This document shows positions 1 through 4,682 of a DNA stretch of 7,478 bases, one piece after another (within the stretch, counting starts at the first letter, position 1; the number at the start of each line of letters is the position of its first letter). The notes beneath the pieces are model-generated. The model searched no databases and was not told the origin of the DNA. It saw only the letters and a program-made list of their open reading frames with translations. The DNA is from CAZVON01 sp964628435 (GTDB taxonomy: Bacteria > Patescibacteriota > Microgenomatia > Levybacterales > UBA12049): assembly GCA_964628435.1 (NCBI GenBank), contig CAZVON010000036.1, forward strand, positions 1-7,478. The letters are read 5' to 3'. Position numbers and translations under genes: made by a program.

Positions 1-4
1 ATCA

Positions 5-10
5 TATTAT
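5..10 (+). promoter_or_regulatory. possible -10 box for the tRNA cluster
   Basis: TATTAT lies 8 bases before the first base of tRNA-Tyr, a suitable place for a -10 hexamer. The -35 region would fall outside the window, so the promoter cannot be confirmed. Confidence 0.3.
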
Positions 11-18
11 TTTTCCAG

Positions 19-102
19 GCTGAGGTGGCAGAGCAGCAATTGCACTTGGCTGTAGACCAAGCGTCCGAACGGACTCCGGGGGTGCAAGTCCCTCCCTCAG
101 CA
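19..102 (+). tRNA. tRNA-Tyr (GTA)
   Basis: The 7-bp acceptor stem pairs 19-25 with 95-101. The D arm is 28-43 with a 3-bp stem, and the anticodon stem is CTTGG/CCAAG around the loop 50-56 with anticodon GTA at 52-54. A long variable arm (GTCC/GGAC) follows, as expected for bacterial tRNA-Tyr, then the T arm 78-94. The discriminator is A102 and no CCA follows, so the tail must be added by CCA-adding enzyme. Two positions look unusual. The T loop reads TGCAAGT, with G where Psi55 is normal, and the D loop appears to have A rather than G at position 18. Confidence 0.93.
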
Positions 103-106
103 CTTC

Positions 107-123
107 GGTCGCCCGAGGCGACC
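107..123 (+). other. short hairpin between two tRNAs
   Basis: GGTCGCC and GGCGACC form a perfect 7-bp stem around the 3-base loop CGA, five bases after tRNA-Tyr. No T run follows, so it is unlikely to terminate transcription. In a joint tRNA-Tyr/tRNA-Thr/rpmG transcript it could serve as a processing or stability structure for the tRNA 3' end. That role is inference. Confidence 0.5.
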
Positions 124-167
124 TCAGTATAAACACATTTTGTAGCTTGCACGGAGCGAAGTGAAGT

Positions 168-239
168 GCCGGAATGGCTCAGTGGCAGAGCGAGTCATTG
201 GTAATGACTAGGTCGAGGGTCCGATTCCCTCTTCCGGCT
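168..239 (+). tRNA. tRNA-Thr (GGT)
   Basis: A complete 72-base cloverleaf. The acceptor is GCCGGAA/TTCCGGC, the D stem GCTC/GAGC with loop AGTGGCA, the anticodon stem AGTCA/TGACT with loop TTGGTAA (anticodon GGT at 200-202), and the T stem GAGGG/CCCTC. The discriminator is T239 and CCA is not encoded. The T loop is TCCGATT, so position 55, normally U modified to pseudouridine, is C. With G at position 18 this could form a G18-C55 pair in place of the usual G18-Psi55 contact. Confidence 0.93.
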
Positions 240-287
240 CTAGAAGCTAAAACTCGTTAAGAGTTTCTAACGAAAGGAGGAAATAAT

Positions 288-461
288 ATGGCAAAAGGCG
301 AGCATAGAATAACAATTGGGCTGGTGTGTTCTGTATGCAAAAATCGAAATTATTTAACACAGCGCAATAAATTAAATACAACGGAAAAATTAAAATTACA
401 AAAGTTTTGCAAACATTGTAAAAAGAAAACCGAACATAAAGAAACAGAAAAACTTAAGTAG
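288..461 (+). CDS. rpmG: 50S ribosomal protein L33 (bL33)
   Basis: A 57-residue basic protein of normal bL33 length. It has two cysteine pairs, C14-x-x-C17 and C41-x-x-C44, the zinc-binding (C+) form of L33, and the family core around N21-Y22 and L35-K36-L37-K39-F40-C41. It belongs to the large ribosomal subunit near the E site. The ATG at 288 is set by a strong Shine-Dalgarno sequence, AAAGGAGG at 273-280, seven bases upstream. It follows tRNA-Thr by 48 bases with no promoter visible between, so it is probably co-transcribed with the two tRNAs. Bacterial rpmG often sits beside tRNA genes, tRNA-Trp and secE. The gene is rich in A (many AAA and GAA codons), like the other AT-rich genes here. 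Confidence 0.95.
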   Translation: MAKGEHRITIGLVCSVCKNRNYLTQRNKLNTTEKLKLQKFCKHCKKKTEHKETEKLK

Positions 462-487
462 TTATACCATCAGTAACTTTAATTTTT
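460..487 (+). terminator. weak candidate terminator after rpmG
   Basis: AGTTA (460-464) and TAACT (474-478) can pair around a 9-base loop, followed by the T-rich stretch 479-487. The stem is short and AT-rich, so this is a weak call. Confidence 0.25.
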
Positions 488-492
488 AAAAG

Positions 493-520
493 AGCTTGTT
501 GTATAATAAGTTAGTATATT
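493..520 (+). promoter_or_regulatory. promoter/operator of the TrpR-like gene (repeat copy 1)
   Basis: The core GTATAATAAGTTAGTATAT (501-519) is an imperfect palindrome of the form GTATAnTAAnTTAnTATAy and lies just before the regulator gene. TATATT at 515-520 is a good -10 box placed six bases before the ATG, which predicts a leaderless transcript. TATAAT at 502-507 is an alternative -10 giving a leader of about 13 bases. Either way a protein bound here would cover the -10 region. The same 27-28 bp element recurs at 935-962. Use as an operator by the adjacent gene product is inference. Confidence 0.6.
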
Positions 521-526
521 GTACAT

Positions 527-934
527 ATGCCACATGTATCTAAAATTCACCTAGCAAAAAAAGCAGAAGAAAAATTATTAGAAAACCTTAATAGCGTCTT
601 GGCACGGATTAATAAAGGAAACGAAATGATCGAGTTTCTGAACGCGCTTTTGACGCATACCGAAAAAGTAATGTTGGCAAAAAGACTAGCGATTATTGTG
701 CTTTTGGAAGAAAGGCTTACCGATTCCCAAATTGCAGACATATTGCATGTTACTCGTATAACTGTGGCAAAAATGCGATATTTCTACGAATCCCGTGGAA
801 GTGGGTATAAAATTGCTCTAAAAAAATTAAACGAAGAAAAACGCAAGGAAGAATTTAAAAATCTCTTGATTTCTCTTGCTCGTTATTCTATACGAGCAGC
901 AGGAGGCCGCGTTAAACCTTCTATTTTTGACTAA
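527..934 (+). CDS. TrpR/YerC-family DNA-binding regulator
   Basis: A 135-residue basic cytoplasmic protein. Residues about 35-85 match the TrpR/YerC family: F37-L38-N39-A40-L41-L42-T43, then E46 and L50-A51-K52-R53, then I56 to E61, followed by a helix-turn-helix (about 64-85) with S67-Q68-I69-A70-D71-I72-L73 and V75-T76-R77-I78-T79-V80 as the recognition region. E. coli TrpR binds tryptophan as co-repressor, but most YerC-type homologues have no known ligand, so no effector is assigned. The C-terminal half (about 95-125) is a charged helical extension absent from the roughly 100-residue short members. The ATG at 527 has no Shine-Dalgarno site and fits leaderless translation from a -10 box at 515-520. 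Matching palindromes at 501-519 and 944-962, on both sides of the gene, suggest autoregulation. A YerC-like factor is a firm call; its targets are not known. Confidence 0.85.
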   Translation: MPHVSKIHLAKKAEEKLLENLNSVLARINKGNEMIEFLNALLTHTEKVMLAKRLAIIVLLEERLTDSQIADILHVTRITVAKMRYFYESRGSGYKIALKKLNEEKRKEEFKNLLISLARYSIRAAGGRVKPSIFD

Positions 935-962
935 AGCTTGTTTGTATAATAAGTTAGTATAC
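935..962 (+). repeat. second copy of the regulator operator element
   Basis: These 28 bases directly follow the regulator stop codon and match 493-519 except for one extra T and the final base. The core GTATAATAAGTTAGTATAC (944-962) is a better palindrome than copy 1, with only one mismatched pair around a central G. It lies 29 bases upstream of the -35 box of the next tRNA gene. It could be a second binding site for the regulator, or a by-product of a duplication around the gene. Confidence 0.6.
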
Positions 963-991
963 TATGCAATAAAGCTTTTATTCAAAAATAG

Positions 992-1020
992 TTGTAGATG
1001 GTATATTTTTAAGTTATAAT
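992..1020 (+). promoter_or_regulatory. sigma-70 type promoter for the 1031 tRNA
   Basis: TTGTAG (992-997) and a perfect TATAAT (1015-1020) are separated by 17 bases. Transcription would start near 1027, just before the tRNA at 1031. GTATA at 1001-1005 followed nine bases later by TATAA at 1015-1019 repeats the half-site spacing of the upstream operator, but the inner bases do not match, so a third operator is not claimed. Confidence 0.75.
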
Positions 1021-1022
1021 CA

Positions 1023-1142
1023 AAAAGAATAGGGCTGTGGTGAAACGGCTATCACAGCAGTTTCGAAAACTGCTTTTCCCCGTTCGAATCGGGGCAGCCC
1101 TGCCAGGGCTAGCTTTATCCGCATAATTTACCCTATTCTTTT
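1023..1142 (+). repeat. 12-bp inverted repeat enclosing the tRNA
   Basis: AAAAGAATAGGG (1023-1034) is the exact reverse complement of CCCTATTCTTTT (1131-1142). The left arm overlaps the first four tRNA bases and the right arm lies 26 bases after its CCA end. In the primary transcript the arms could close a stem around the tRNA, or compete with its acceptor stem. The right arm runs into a pyrimidine-rich stretch, so the structure might also act in 3'-end formation. Confidence 0.5.
1031..1105 (+). tRNA. tRNA with CGA anticodon (Ser by anticodon), class I body
   Basis: A complete cloverleaf. The acceptor is AGGGCTG/CAGCCCT, the D stem GTGA/TCAC with loop AACGGCTA, the anticodon stem GCAGT/ACTGC, the T arm CCCCG-TTCGAAT-CGGGG, discriminator G1102, and an encoded CCA at 1103-1105. 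The 7-base loop TTCGAAA puts CGA at 34-36 (1064-1066), which would read the serine codon UCG. The variable region is only four T residues, whereas bacterial tRNA-Ser normally has the long variable arm that SerRS recognises. The D arm and G73 look more like tRNA-Gln or tRNA-Glu, and the A1-T72 pair with G73 also resembles tRNA-Trp. It differs from the two tRNAs at the window start in having a standard T loop and encoded CCA. It is surely tRNA-shaped; its amino acid identity is uncertain. Confidence 0.85.
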
Positions 1143-1154
1143 CTCTAGTGCTTT

Positions 1155-1163
1155 TGCTATAAT
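1155..1163 (+). promoter_or_regulatory. extended -10 promoter for the DUF218 gene
   Basis: TGCTATAAT is an extended -10 element (TG-n-TATAAT). No clear -35 is seen. Transcription would start near 1170, two bases before the GTG at 1172, predicting a leaderless or nearly leaderless mRNA. Confidence 0.6.
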
Positions 1164-1171
1164 CTCTGTTT

Positions 1172-1828
1172 GTGCATGAAAGATCAAGGATAACTCCGGA
1201 AAGGCTCTCAAAACCACAATTCGACACGGTGGTAGTAATGGGTGCAAAAATGGAGGAAAAAGAAGGAAAGTTGTATTTTCCCCACTTTGAAGACCATGTC
1301 TTAGGAGTAAATGTCGACGGAGACCTACGCGCGCGGGCAATCCAACAGTTATATAAACAACAACGAACTTCTCTTGTTTTGGTTACTGGTGGCTACGAAA
1401 CTGGCATCCATTGGACAGTTTCTCGTGCCCAAGCGCTTATCGCCCATACCGCCCAAGAATATGATGTCCCCAAAGATTTTATGTATGCACTTACATCGCA
1501 GCCTCATACCATAGGCAACATTCAGACTGCCGCGACATTTCTGTCCCATGCTCCTGGAGTTATTCCCAATGGCTCGGTTGCTTTTTTAACCAATGCTTTT
1601 CACCTCAGAAGAACTGCTCATTTTGTACAGAAAAATAAATTTTTTCAAAAAAACGATTTGGACGTAAGTTTTCTTTCCGCAGAAGGAATGCTTCATGCAG
1701 CAGGAATACTCAGTAGAGACAATATTGCTGCCTACTACCGATCTGTAACCATGGCTCAACGCATCCAAAAAGAAGACCAAGGAATAGAAGATTCTAAAAA
1801 CAACGTGTACACTCAACGGACGACATAA
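1172..1828 (+). CDS. DUF218 (YdcF/SanA-like) family protein
   Basis: A 218-residue protein with the DUF218 fold signature in order: the first strand D18-T-V-V-V-M-G-A25, basic R53 in the helix before A56-x-x-L60-Y61, the strand and turn L68-V-L-V-T-G-G74, T113-x-x-N116, and L139-T-N-A-F-H-L-R-R-T148, the equivalent of the usual VTSxxHxxRA motif. Members such as YdcF and SanA are linked to envelope functions, and some bind S-adenosylmethionine, but no single reaction is established. Many homologues carry an N-terminal membrane helix; this one has none, so it is probably cytoplasmic. A GTG start at 1172 is chosen because it directly follows an extended -10 box and the next ATG in frame would cut off the first strand. 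No Shine-Dalgarno is present. The tail after about 200 is charged and probably disordered. Confidence 0.8.
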   Translation: MHERSRITPERLSKPQFDTVVVMGAKMEEKEGKLYFPHFEDHVLGVNVDGDLRARAIQQLYKQQRTSLVLVTGGYETGIHWTVSRAQALIAHTAQEYDVPKDFMYALTSQPHTIGNIQTAATFLSHAPGVIPNGSVAFLTNAFHLRRTAHFVQKNKFFQKNDLDVSFLSAEGMLHAAGILSRDNIAAYYRSVTMAQRIQKEDQGIEDSKNNVYTQRTT

Positions 1829-1844
1829 TATCTCCTCAAAATAA

Positions 1845-1859
1845 ACCTATAGCTTGACA
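1845..1859 (+). repeat. ACCTATAG-CTTGACA element (copy 1)
   Basis: ACCTATAGCTTGACA matches the -35 region of the promoter at 5431-5459 (5421-5436) except for one extra T there. No acceptable -10 box lies 16-18 bases downstream of this TTGACA, so it does not look like a promoter by itself. It sits 84 bases upstream of the ATG at 1944. Confidence 0.4.
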
Positions 1860-1910
1860 CTTGGCCTTTTTCATGCCCAAAACTTTCCCTTAGGAACATT
1901 AAAAAGTGGC

Positions 1911-1937
1911 TTGATTTTTACATTCGTTTGGTATTAT
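1911..1937 (+). promoter_or_regulatory. promoter of the SNase/CAP gene
   Basis: TTGATT at 1911-1916 and TATTAT at 1932-1937, preceded by TGG to give an extended -10, lie six bases before the ATG at 1944. The start site would fall on or next to the A of the ATG, implying a leaderless mRNA. The 15-base spacer to TTGATT is short, so the extended -10 is likely the main determinant. Confidence 0.55.
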
Positions 1938-1943
1938 AAAACC

Positions 1944-3242
1944 ATGGGAAATACAAGAGTACTTTTCCATCTTGTTGTTATCCTCGGATTATTAGTGTTA
2001 GGAGCAACCGATATACTTTTAAATAACGATTACAAAACAAACAGTTCGCTCGTTCTTCAATCACCACTTTCTCCTCATCAACAGGTTACCTATTCTCGCG
2101 CTGATCCATCGCGCACGGTGCTATCTGCAACCACCGCGCTTAAAACGATGTTTGTCTCACAAGCAGAAGTACTCGATGTACAAAACGACTATTCCTTCCA
2201 TGTTATATTGGACGCAGAAACAAAATATGTACAACTGATTGGAATAACCGCACCATCGCCTGAGATGATGCAACGCTTTAAAAGCTGCCTTGGGAAAGAA
2301 GCAATACAAACAGTACGTGAAATGCTTATCGGTAAAACGGTTTTTTTGATCCCCGATGGCACACTCGCCAAACAAAACGACAGAACAACGTTATCGTATG
2401 TTTTTTTAGAAGACTCGACGTTTTTAAACAAAACACTGCTAAGAAACGGACTTGCTCAACTGAATATATACTCATCTTCTTATACCTATAAAACTGAATT
2501 TGAACAAGATCAAAAAAAAGCACAAAACGACAAACAGGGCATGTGGTCTAACCAATGTACCCGCGTTGTTGCGCTAGCAACCCCAACAGCAATGTATACT
2601 CTCACAAAAAACCCAACCCCGACTCCTGATTCTATGGTATTCAAACTCACGCCTACTCCTTCACCGACACTTATGTCTCCCACCCCAACCAAAAGCAGCA
2701 TCGCGCAGGTTATGGTATCGACAACTCCTACGCAAACCCCGCTCAGCGGGGCAAGCCCGACAGTAACCCTAACGCCAACCAAGACTCCAATTCTTACTCA
2801 AACCCAAACTCAAGAAGAAATAAAGCATAAACCTACCACGCCAACGTCTAAACCCAACCCAAAGAGTTCTTCTATTGCGCCTCCTTCTCAATCACTGAAC
2901 GCCAATCTTATCTTTGTGTTAATAAACACGTACCGTAAAAACAAAGGCCTTTTACCATTTGAAAAAAACAACCAGCTTTGCGCATTGGCCGCGTCCCGAG
3001 GACCAGAATTATACAACGAAATTTTTGGCACCGGCTATGTCCACGAAGGATTGTACAATCGAAACCTGCCGTATTGGATTACCGAAAACATGGCGCATTA
3101 TTCATCGGAAGAACATATGGTAAACTGGTGGTTGGGATCGTTTGTTCACAAAGCGGCAATCGAAGGAAACTATACATATAGCTGTGGTGTCTGCTTTGGC
3201 AATAGTTGCGCGCAACTGTTTACCAACTTTTCCCCAAAATAG
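1944..3242 (+). CDS. membrane-anchored SNase-like/CAP domain fusion protein
   Basis: 432 residues. Residues about 6-26 form an N-terminal membrane helix (signal anchor or uncleaved signal). Residues about 70-205 follow the staphylococcal nuclease (SNase, OB-fold) pattern: V96-x-L-I-G-I101, the C115-L-G-K-E119-A region, G130-K131, and the closing Q190-K-x-A193 to G199-M-W201. The catalytic signature is lost: the usual R-L-I-G-I-D-T-P-E reads Q97, T102, A103 and S105, so nuclease activity is doubtful. A Pro/Thr-rich linker (about 213-318) with repeated TPTP units leads to a CAP/SCP domain (about 319-432) with I327-N-T-Y-R331, H367-E-G-L370, E381-N-M-A384, W395-W396, H402 and G415. Cysteines fit an extracytoplasmic location. 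The ATG at 1944 is preferred over an in-frame TTG at 1854 because it directly follows a -10 box and starts the membrane helix. The role is unknown; surface attachment or envelope remodelling is inference. Confidence 0.85.
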   Translation: MGNTRVLFHLVVILGLLVLGATDILLNNDYKTNSSLVLQSPLSPHQQVTYSRADPSRTVLSATTALKTMFVSQAEVLDVQNDYSFHVILDAETKYVQLIGITAPSPEMMQRFKSCLGKEAIQTVREMLIGKTVFLIPDGTLAKQNDRTTLSYVFLEDSTFLNKTLLRNGLAQLNIYSSSYTYKTEFEQDQKKAQNDKQGMWSNQCTRVVALATPTAMYTLTKNPTPTPDSMVFKLTPTPSPTLMSPTPTKSSIAQVMVSTTPTQTPLSGASPTVTLTPTKTPILTQTQTQEEIKHKPTTPTSKPNPKSSSIAPPSQSLNANLIFVLINTYRKNKGLLPFEKNNQLCALAASRGPELYNEIFGTGYVHEGLYNRNLPYWITENMAHYSSEEHMVNWWLGSFVHKAAIEGNYTYSCGVCFGNSCAQLFTNFSPK

Positions 3243-3273
3243 CCTGTTTTTTATATCTTCCCTCTCAATCATG

Positions 3274-3296
3274 TGTTAAAATATTTCTAGTAATAA
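3274..3296 (+). promoter_or_regulatory. candidate promoter of the 3303 gene
   Basis: Two -10 candidates are visible: TGT-TAAAAT (3274-3282, extended -10, leader of about 13 bases) and TAATAA (3291-3296, six bases before the ATG, leaderless). No clear -35 and no Shine-Dalgarno precede the start. Confidence 0.35.
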
Positions 3297-3302
3297 GATA
3301 CC

Positions 3303-3791
3303 ATGGGTCTACTTACATATCCTAAAAAACTATTTTTTTCCTTTGTTGGTATTTCTTTTGTTATTGCGTTTCTTGCGGGAGGATTTTTTGTTCAAGAAAA
3401 TAACAATAAAAAATCTACTGTTCCACCAGCAGTAAAACCAGTATTGTTCGACCTTCAAGAGCTCAATGGATTTGCGTTATACCCAAAAGCAACGTTCATA
3501 AAAAAAGAAACAATACCACCATGCACTGGCGACATAAGTGGATTTTCGGTATGCGATTCAACTACGTATACCTTTGAAAGTTTGGATGATTACGATAGTA
3601 TTAGCTTGTGGTACACAAAAGACACAAGTAATTCAGGATGGATATGTAGTGGCAGCGCTGGAAGTTATACATCAAAACGTGAAGCAAGTTCTACAACAAC
3701 CTGCGCAAAAGAATCAACCGCGTATGCGCTTAATATTGTGGCAACCAATAAAAAAACAGAAATAACCATTGTGATTCCTCAAAAAAAATAA
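3303..3791 (+). CDS. small membrane-anchored extracytoplasmic protein, unknown function
   Basis: 162 residues, not assigned to a named family. A lysine pair at 8-9 and a hydrophobic segment at about 10-30 make an N-terminal anchor, inside positive. There is no lipobox cysteine. The outer part begins with a low-complexity stretch (31-45), then L59-Y60-P61-K62-A63, a strand-rich middle, L102-W103-Y104 and S111-G112-W113. This YPxA ... (F/W)Y ... GW layout recalls small exported domains common in Patescibacteria, an impression from memory rather than a search. Four cysteines (74, 84, 115, 134) could form two disulfides outside the cell. The 61-base gap from the upstream stop contains its own -10 candidates, so it may be transcribed separately. 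Base use matches the AT-rich neighbours. Confidence 0.75.
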   Translation: MGLLTYPKKLFFSFVGISFVIAFLAGGFFVQENNNKKSTVPPAVKPVLFDLQELNGFALYPKATFIKKETIPPCTGDISGFSVCDSTTYTFESLDDYDSISLWYTKDTSNSGWICSGSAGSYTSKREASSTTTCAKESTAYALNIVATNKKTEITIVIPQKK

Positions 3792-3898
3792 AGCCCGTTG
3801 TGTGAGTACCTCAAATTATCCACGAGATTATGGCACGGCAATATGCACCAGAATATCGCATGGTATTACCATTGGTACGTCTCCAAAGACGGGCTTTA
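3789..3898. repeat. 110-bp element bounded by a perfect 10-bp inverted repeat
   Basis: TAAAGCCCGT (3789-3798, overlapping the upstream stop codon) and ACGGGCTTTA (3889-3898) are exact reverse complements. Inside are a 13-base palindrome ATGGTATTACCAT (3860-3872) and a local hairpin CGTCT/AGACG (3879-3892) that would compete with the outer stem. The element lies at the left edge of the GC-rich island. It could be a long-range RNA fold at the 3' end of the upstream mRNA or a remnant of a mobile element; neither is proven. Confidence 0.45.
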
Positions 3899-3939
3899 AA
3901 CGCTATAAGAAACTGCGAATTGCACAAAGAATGAAGGTT

Positions 3940-3971
3940 GGGAAAGGGCAGGTTTTACCCCACCCTTTCCC
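3940..3971 (-). terminator. terminator of the ndk operon
   Basis: GGGAAAGGG (3940-3948) and CCCTTTCCC (3963-3971) form a 9-bp stem starting five bases after the ndk stop codon. On the minus strand it is followed by AACCTTCATTCTTT, moderately T-rich. A strong stem with an imperfect U tract. Confidence 0.6.
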
Positions 3972-3975
3972 ATGC

Positions 3976-4446
3976 TTAGAACTGAAAGAAAATCCAGTGA
4001 TCCAGCGAACGGCTGTACGAGAGAAGTTCTTGATGATCTACGAAATACAGCGCGATCTCTTGTGCCGCCGCCTTCCCCTCTGAAGCATGTACCAGGTTGC
4101 GCATGTCTGGCGCGATTGCGAAATCGCCCCGAATTGTTCCCGGCGCTGCCTCGTTTGGACGGGTCGATCCGATCGTTCTGCGAACCACAGCAATGGCATC
4201 TGGCCCTTCCAGAACCATCAAAACCACCGGACCAGACGTGATCCAATCGATCAGCTCCGAGTAAAACGGCTTGCCTCTGTGGGCCGCGTACTGGATCTCG
4301 GCATCTTGGACGCTGATCATATCCATCCGCAAGCCGAGGATCTTGAGACCACGCCGCTCGAAGCGCCTGATGATCTCTCCCACCAAGCCTCGCTGAACCG
4401 ACTCAGGCTTGATGATGACCAAGGTTTGTTCTAGCACAAGAGGCAT
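3976..4446 (-). CDS. ndk: nucleoside diphosphate kinase
   Basis: 156 residues, slightly longer than the usual 140-150. It moves the gamma phosphate of ATP to nucleoside diphosphates through a phosphohistidine, balancing NTP and dNTP pools in the cytoplasm. The active-site set is present: K13 in T8-L-V-I-I-K-P14, Y53, F61, R89, T95, R106, N117 and the catalytic H120 in N117-L-V-H-A-S122. The usual H-G-S-D-S reads H-A-S-E-G, a mild variation. The ATG at 4446 is chosen because conservation begins at E6-Q-T-L; a longer reading frame upstream has no family match and overlaps the preceding gene. The start lies one base after the TAA of that gene, so translation is probably coupled, which also explains the weak Shine-Dalgarno. 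GC content is clearly higher than in the flanking genes. Last gene of a three-gene minus-strand unit. Confidence 0.95.
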   Translation of the reverse strand: MPLVLEQTLVIIKPESVQRGLVGEIIRRFERRGLKILGLRMDMISVQDAEIQYAAHRGKPFYSELIDWITSGPVVLMVLEGPDAIAVVRRTIGSTRPNEAAPGTIRGDFAIAPDMRNLVHASEGKAAAQEIALYFVDHQELLSYSRSLDHWIFFQF

Positions 4447-4447
4447 G

Positions 4448-4603
4448 TTACTGCCTGCGCTCGCGGCGCGCGACCTTGAGGACTTCCTGCTTGATGTGCT
4501 CCAGATCCTGACCGGATCCATTGCACGCCTCGCATTCTTCGGGGACTACGTCGTAAATGAACTTCCCCGAACCGCCGCACCACTTGCACTTAGACTGGTT
4601 CAC
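4448..4603 (-). CDS. 51-aa zinc-finger protein with two DnaJ-type CXXCXGXG motifs
   Basis: A very small protein with two exact CXXCXGXG motifs, C6-x-x-C9-x-G-x-G13 and C24-x-x-C27-x-G-x-G31, followed by a basic helix (about 34-51). In DnaJ/Hsp40 four such motifs bind two zinc ions and help hold unfolded protein; here two motifs would make one zinc site. There is no J domain. The start is the GTG at 4603, set by a strong Shine-Dalgarno AAGGAGG (4608-4614) four bases upstream; an ATG further upstream at 4714 would run through a hairpin and has no comparable site. The stop is one base before the ndk ATG, so the two are translated together. Stand-alone mini-DnaJ zinc proteins occur in many bacteria without known function. 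An RNA- or protein-binding role is inference. Confidence 0.8.
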   Translation of the reverse strand: MNQSKCKWCGGSGKFIYDVVPEECEACNGSGQDLEHIKQEVLKVARRERRQ

Positions 4604-4640
4604 AATTCCTCCTTGTGTTCCTGCGATTGAACGAAAGGAT

Positions 4641-4667
4641 GGAGGCAACCATACGAGGGCTGCCTCC
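4641..4667 (-). other. hairpin between the first two genes of the minus operon
   Basis: GGAGGCA (4641-4647) and TGCCTCC (4661-4667) form a 7-bp stem with a 13-base loop in the 79-base gap between the 73-aa gene and the zinc-finger gene. On the minus strand a short pyrimidine stretch (ATCCTTTC) follows, not a full U tract. It could be a partial terminator lowering downstream expression, or an mRNA processing site. Confidence 0.4.
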
Positions 4668-4682
4668 CTTGCAAGGATTTGT

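Noticed and set aside
107..123. Hairpin after tRNA-Tyr as a transcription terminator.
   Set aside because: No T run follows, and tRNA-Thr and rpmG downstream lack an obvious promoter of their own.
1057..1073. Reading the third tRNA as tRNA-Arg (TCG).
   Set aside because: The 5-bp stem GCAGT/ACTGC fixes a 7-base loop TTCGAAA, and T at position 33 followed by CGA at 34-36 is the only regular parse.
1854..1943. Extension of the SNase/CAP gene to a TTG start at 1854.
   Set aside because: The added 30 residues precede the natural signal anchor, no Shine-Dalgarno supports the TTG, and a -10 box lies directly before the ATG at 1944.
2580..2880. Pro/Thr-coding repeats of the linker as a DNA repeat array or CRISPR.
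   Set aside because: The units are short, irregular and in frame with no constant repeat length or spacers; they are a protein linker.
3830..3934. A 34-residue basic reading frame across the island edge.
   Set aside because: No Shine-Dalgarno or clear -10 box at a useful distance, no recognised family, and it overlaps the inverted-repeat structure; more likely chance.
3972..4630. Plus-strand reading frames opposite ndk and the zinc-finger gene.
   Set aside because: They mirror conserved minus-strand genes with clear motifs; their translations show no family features.
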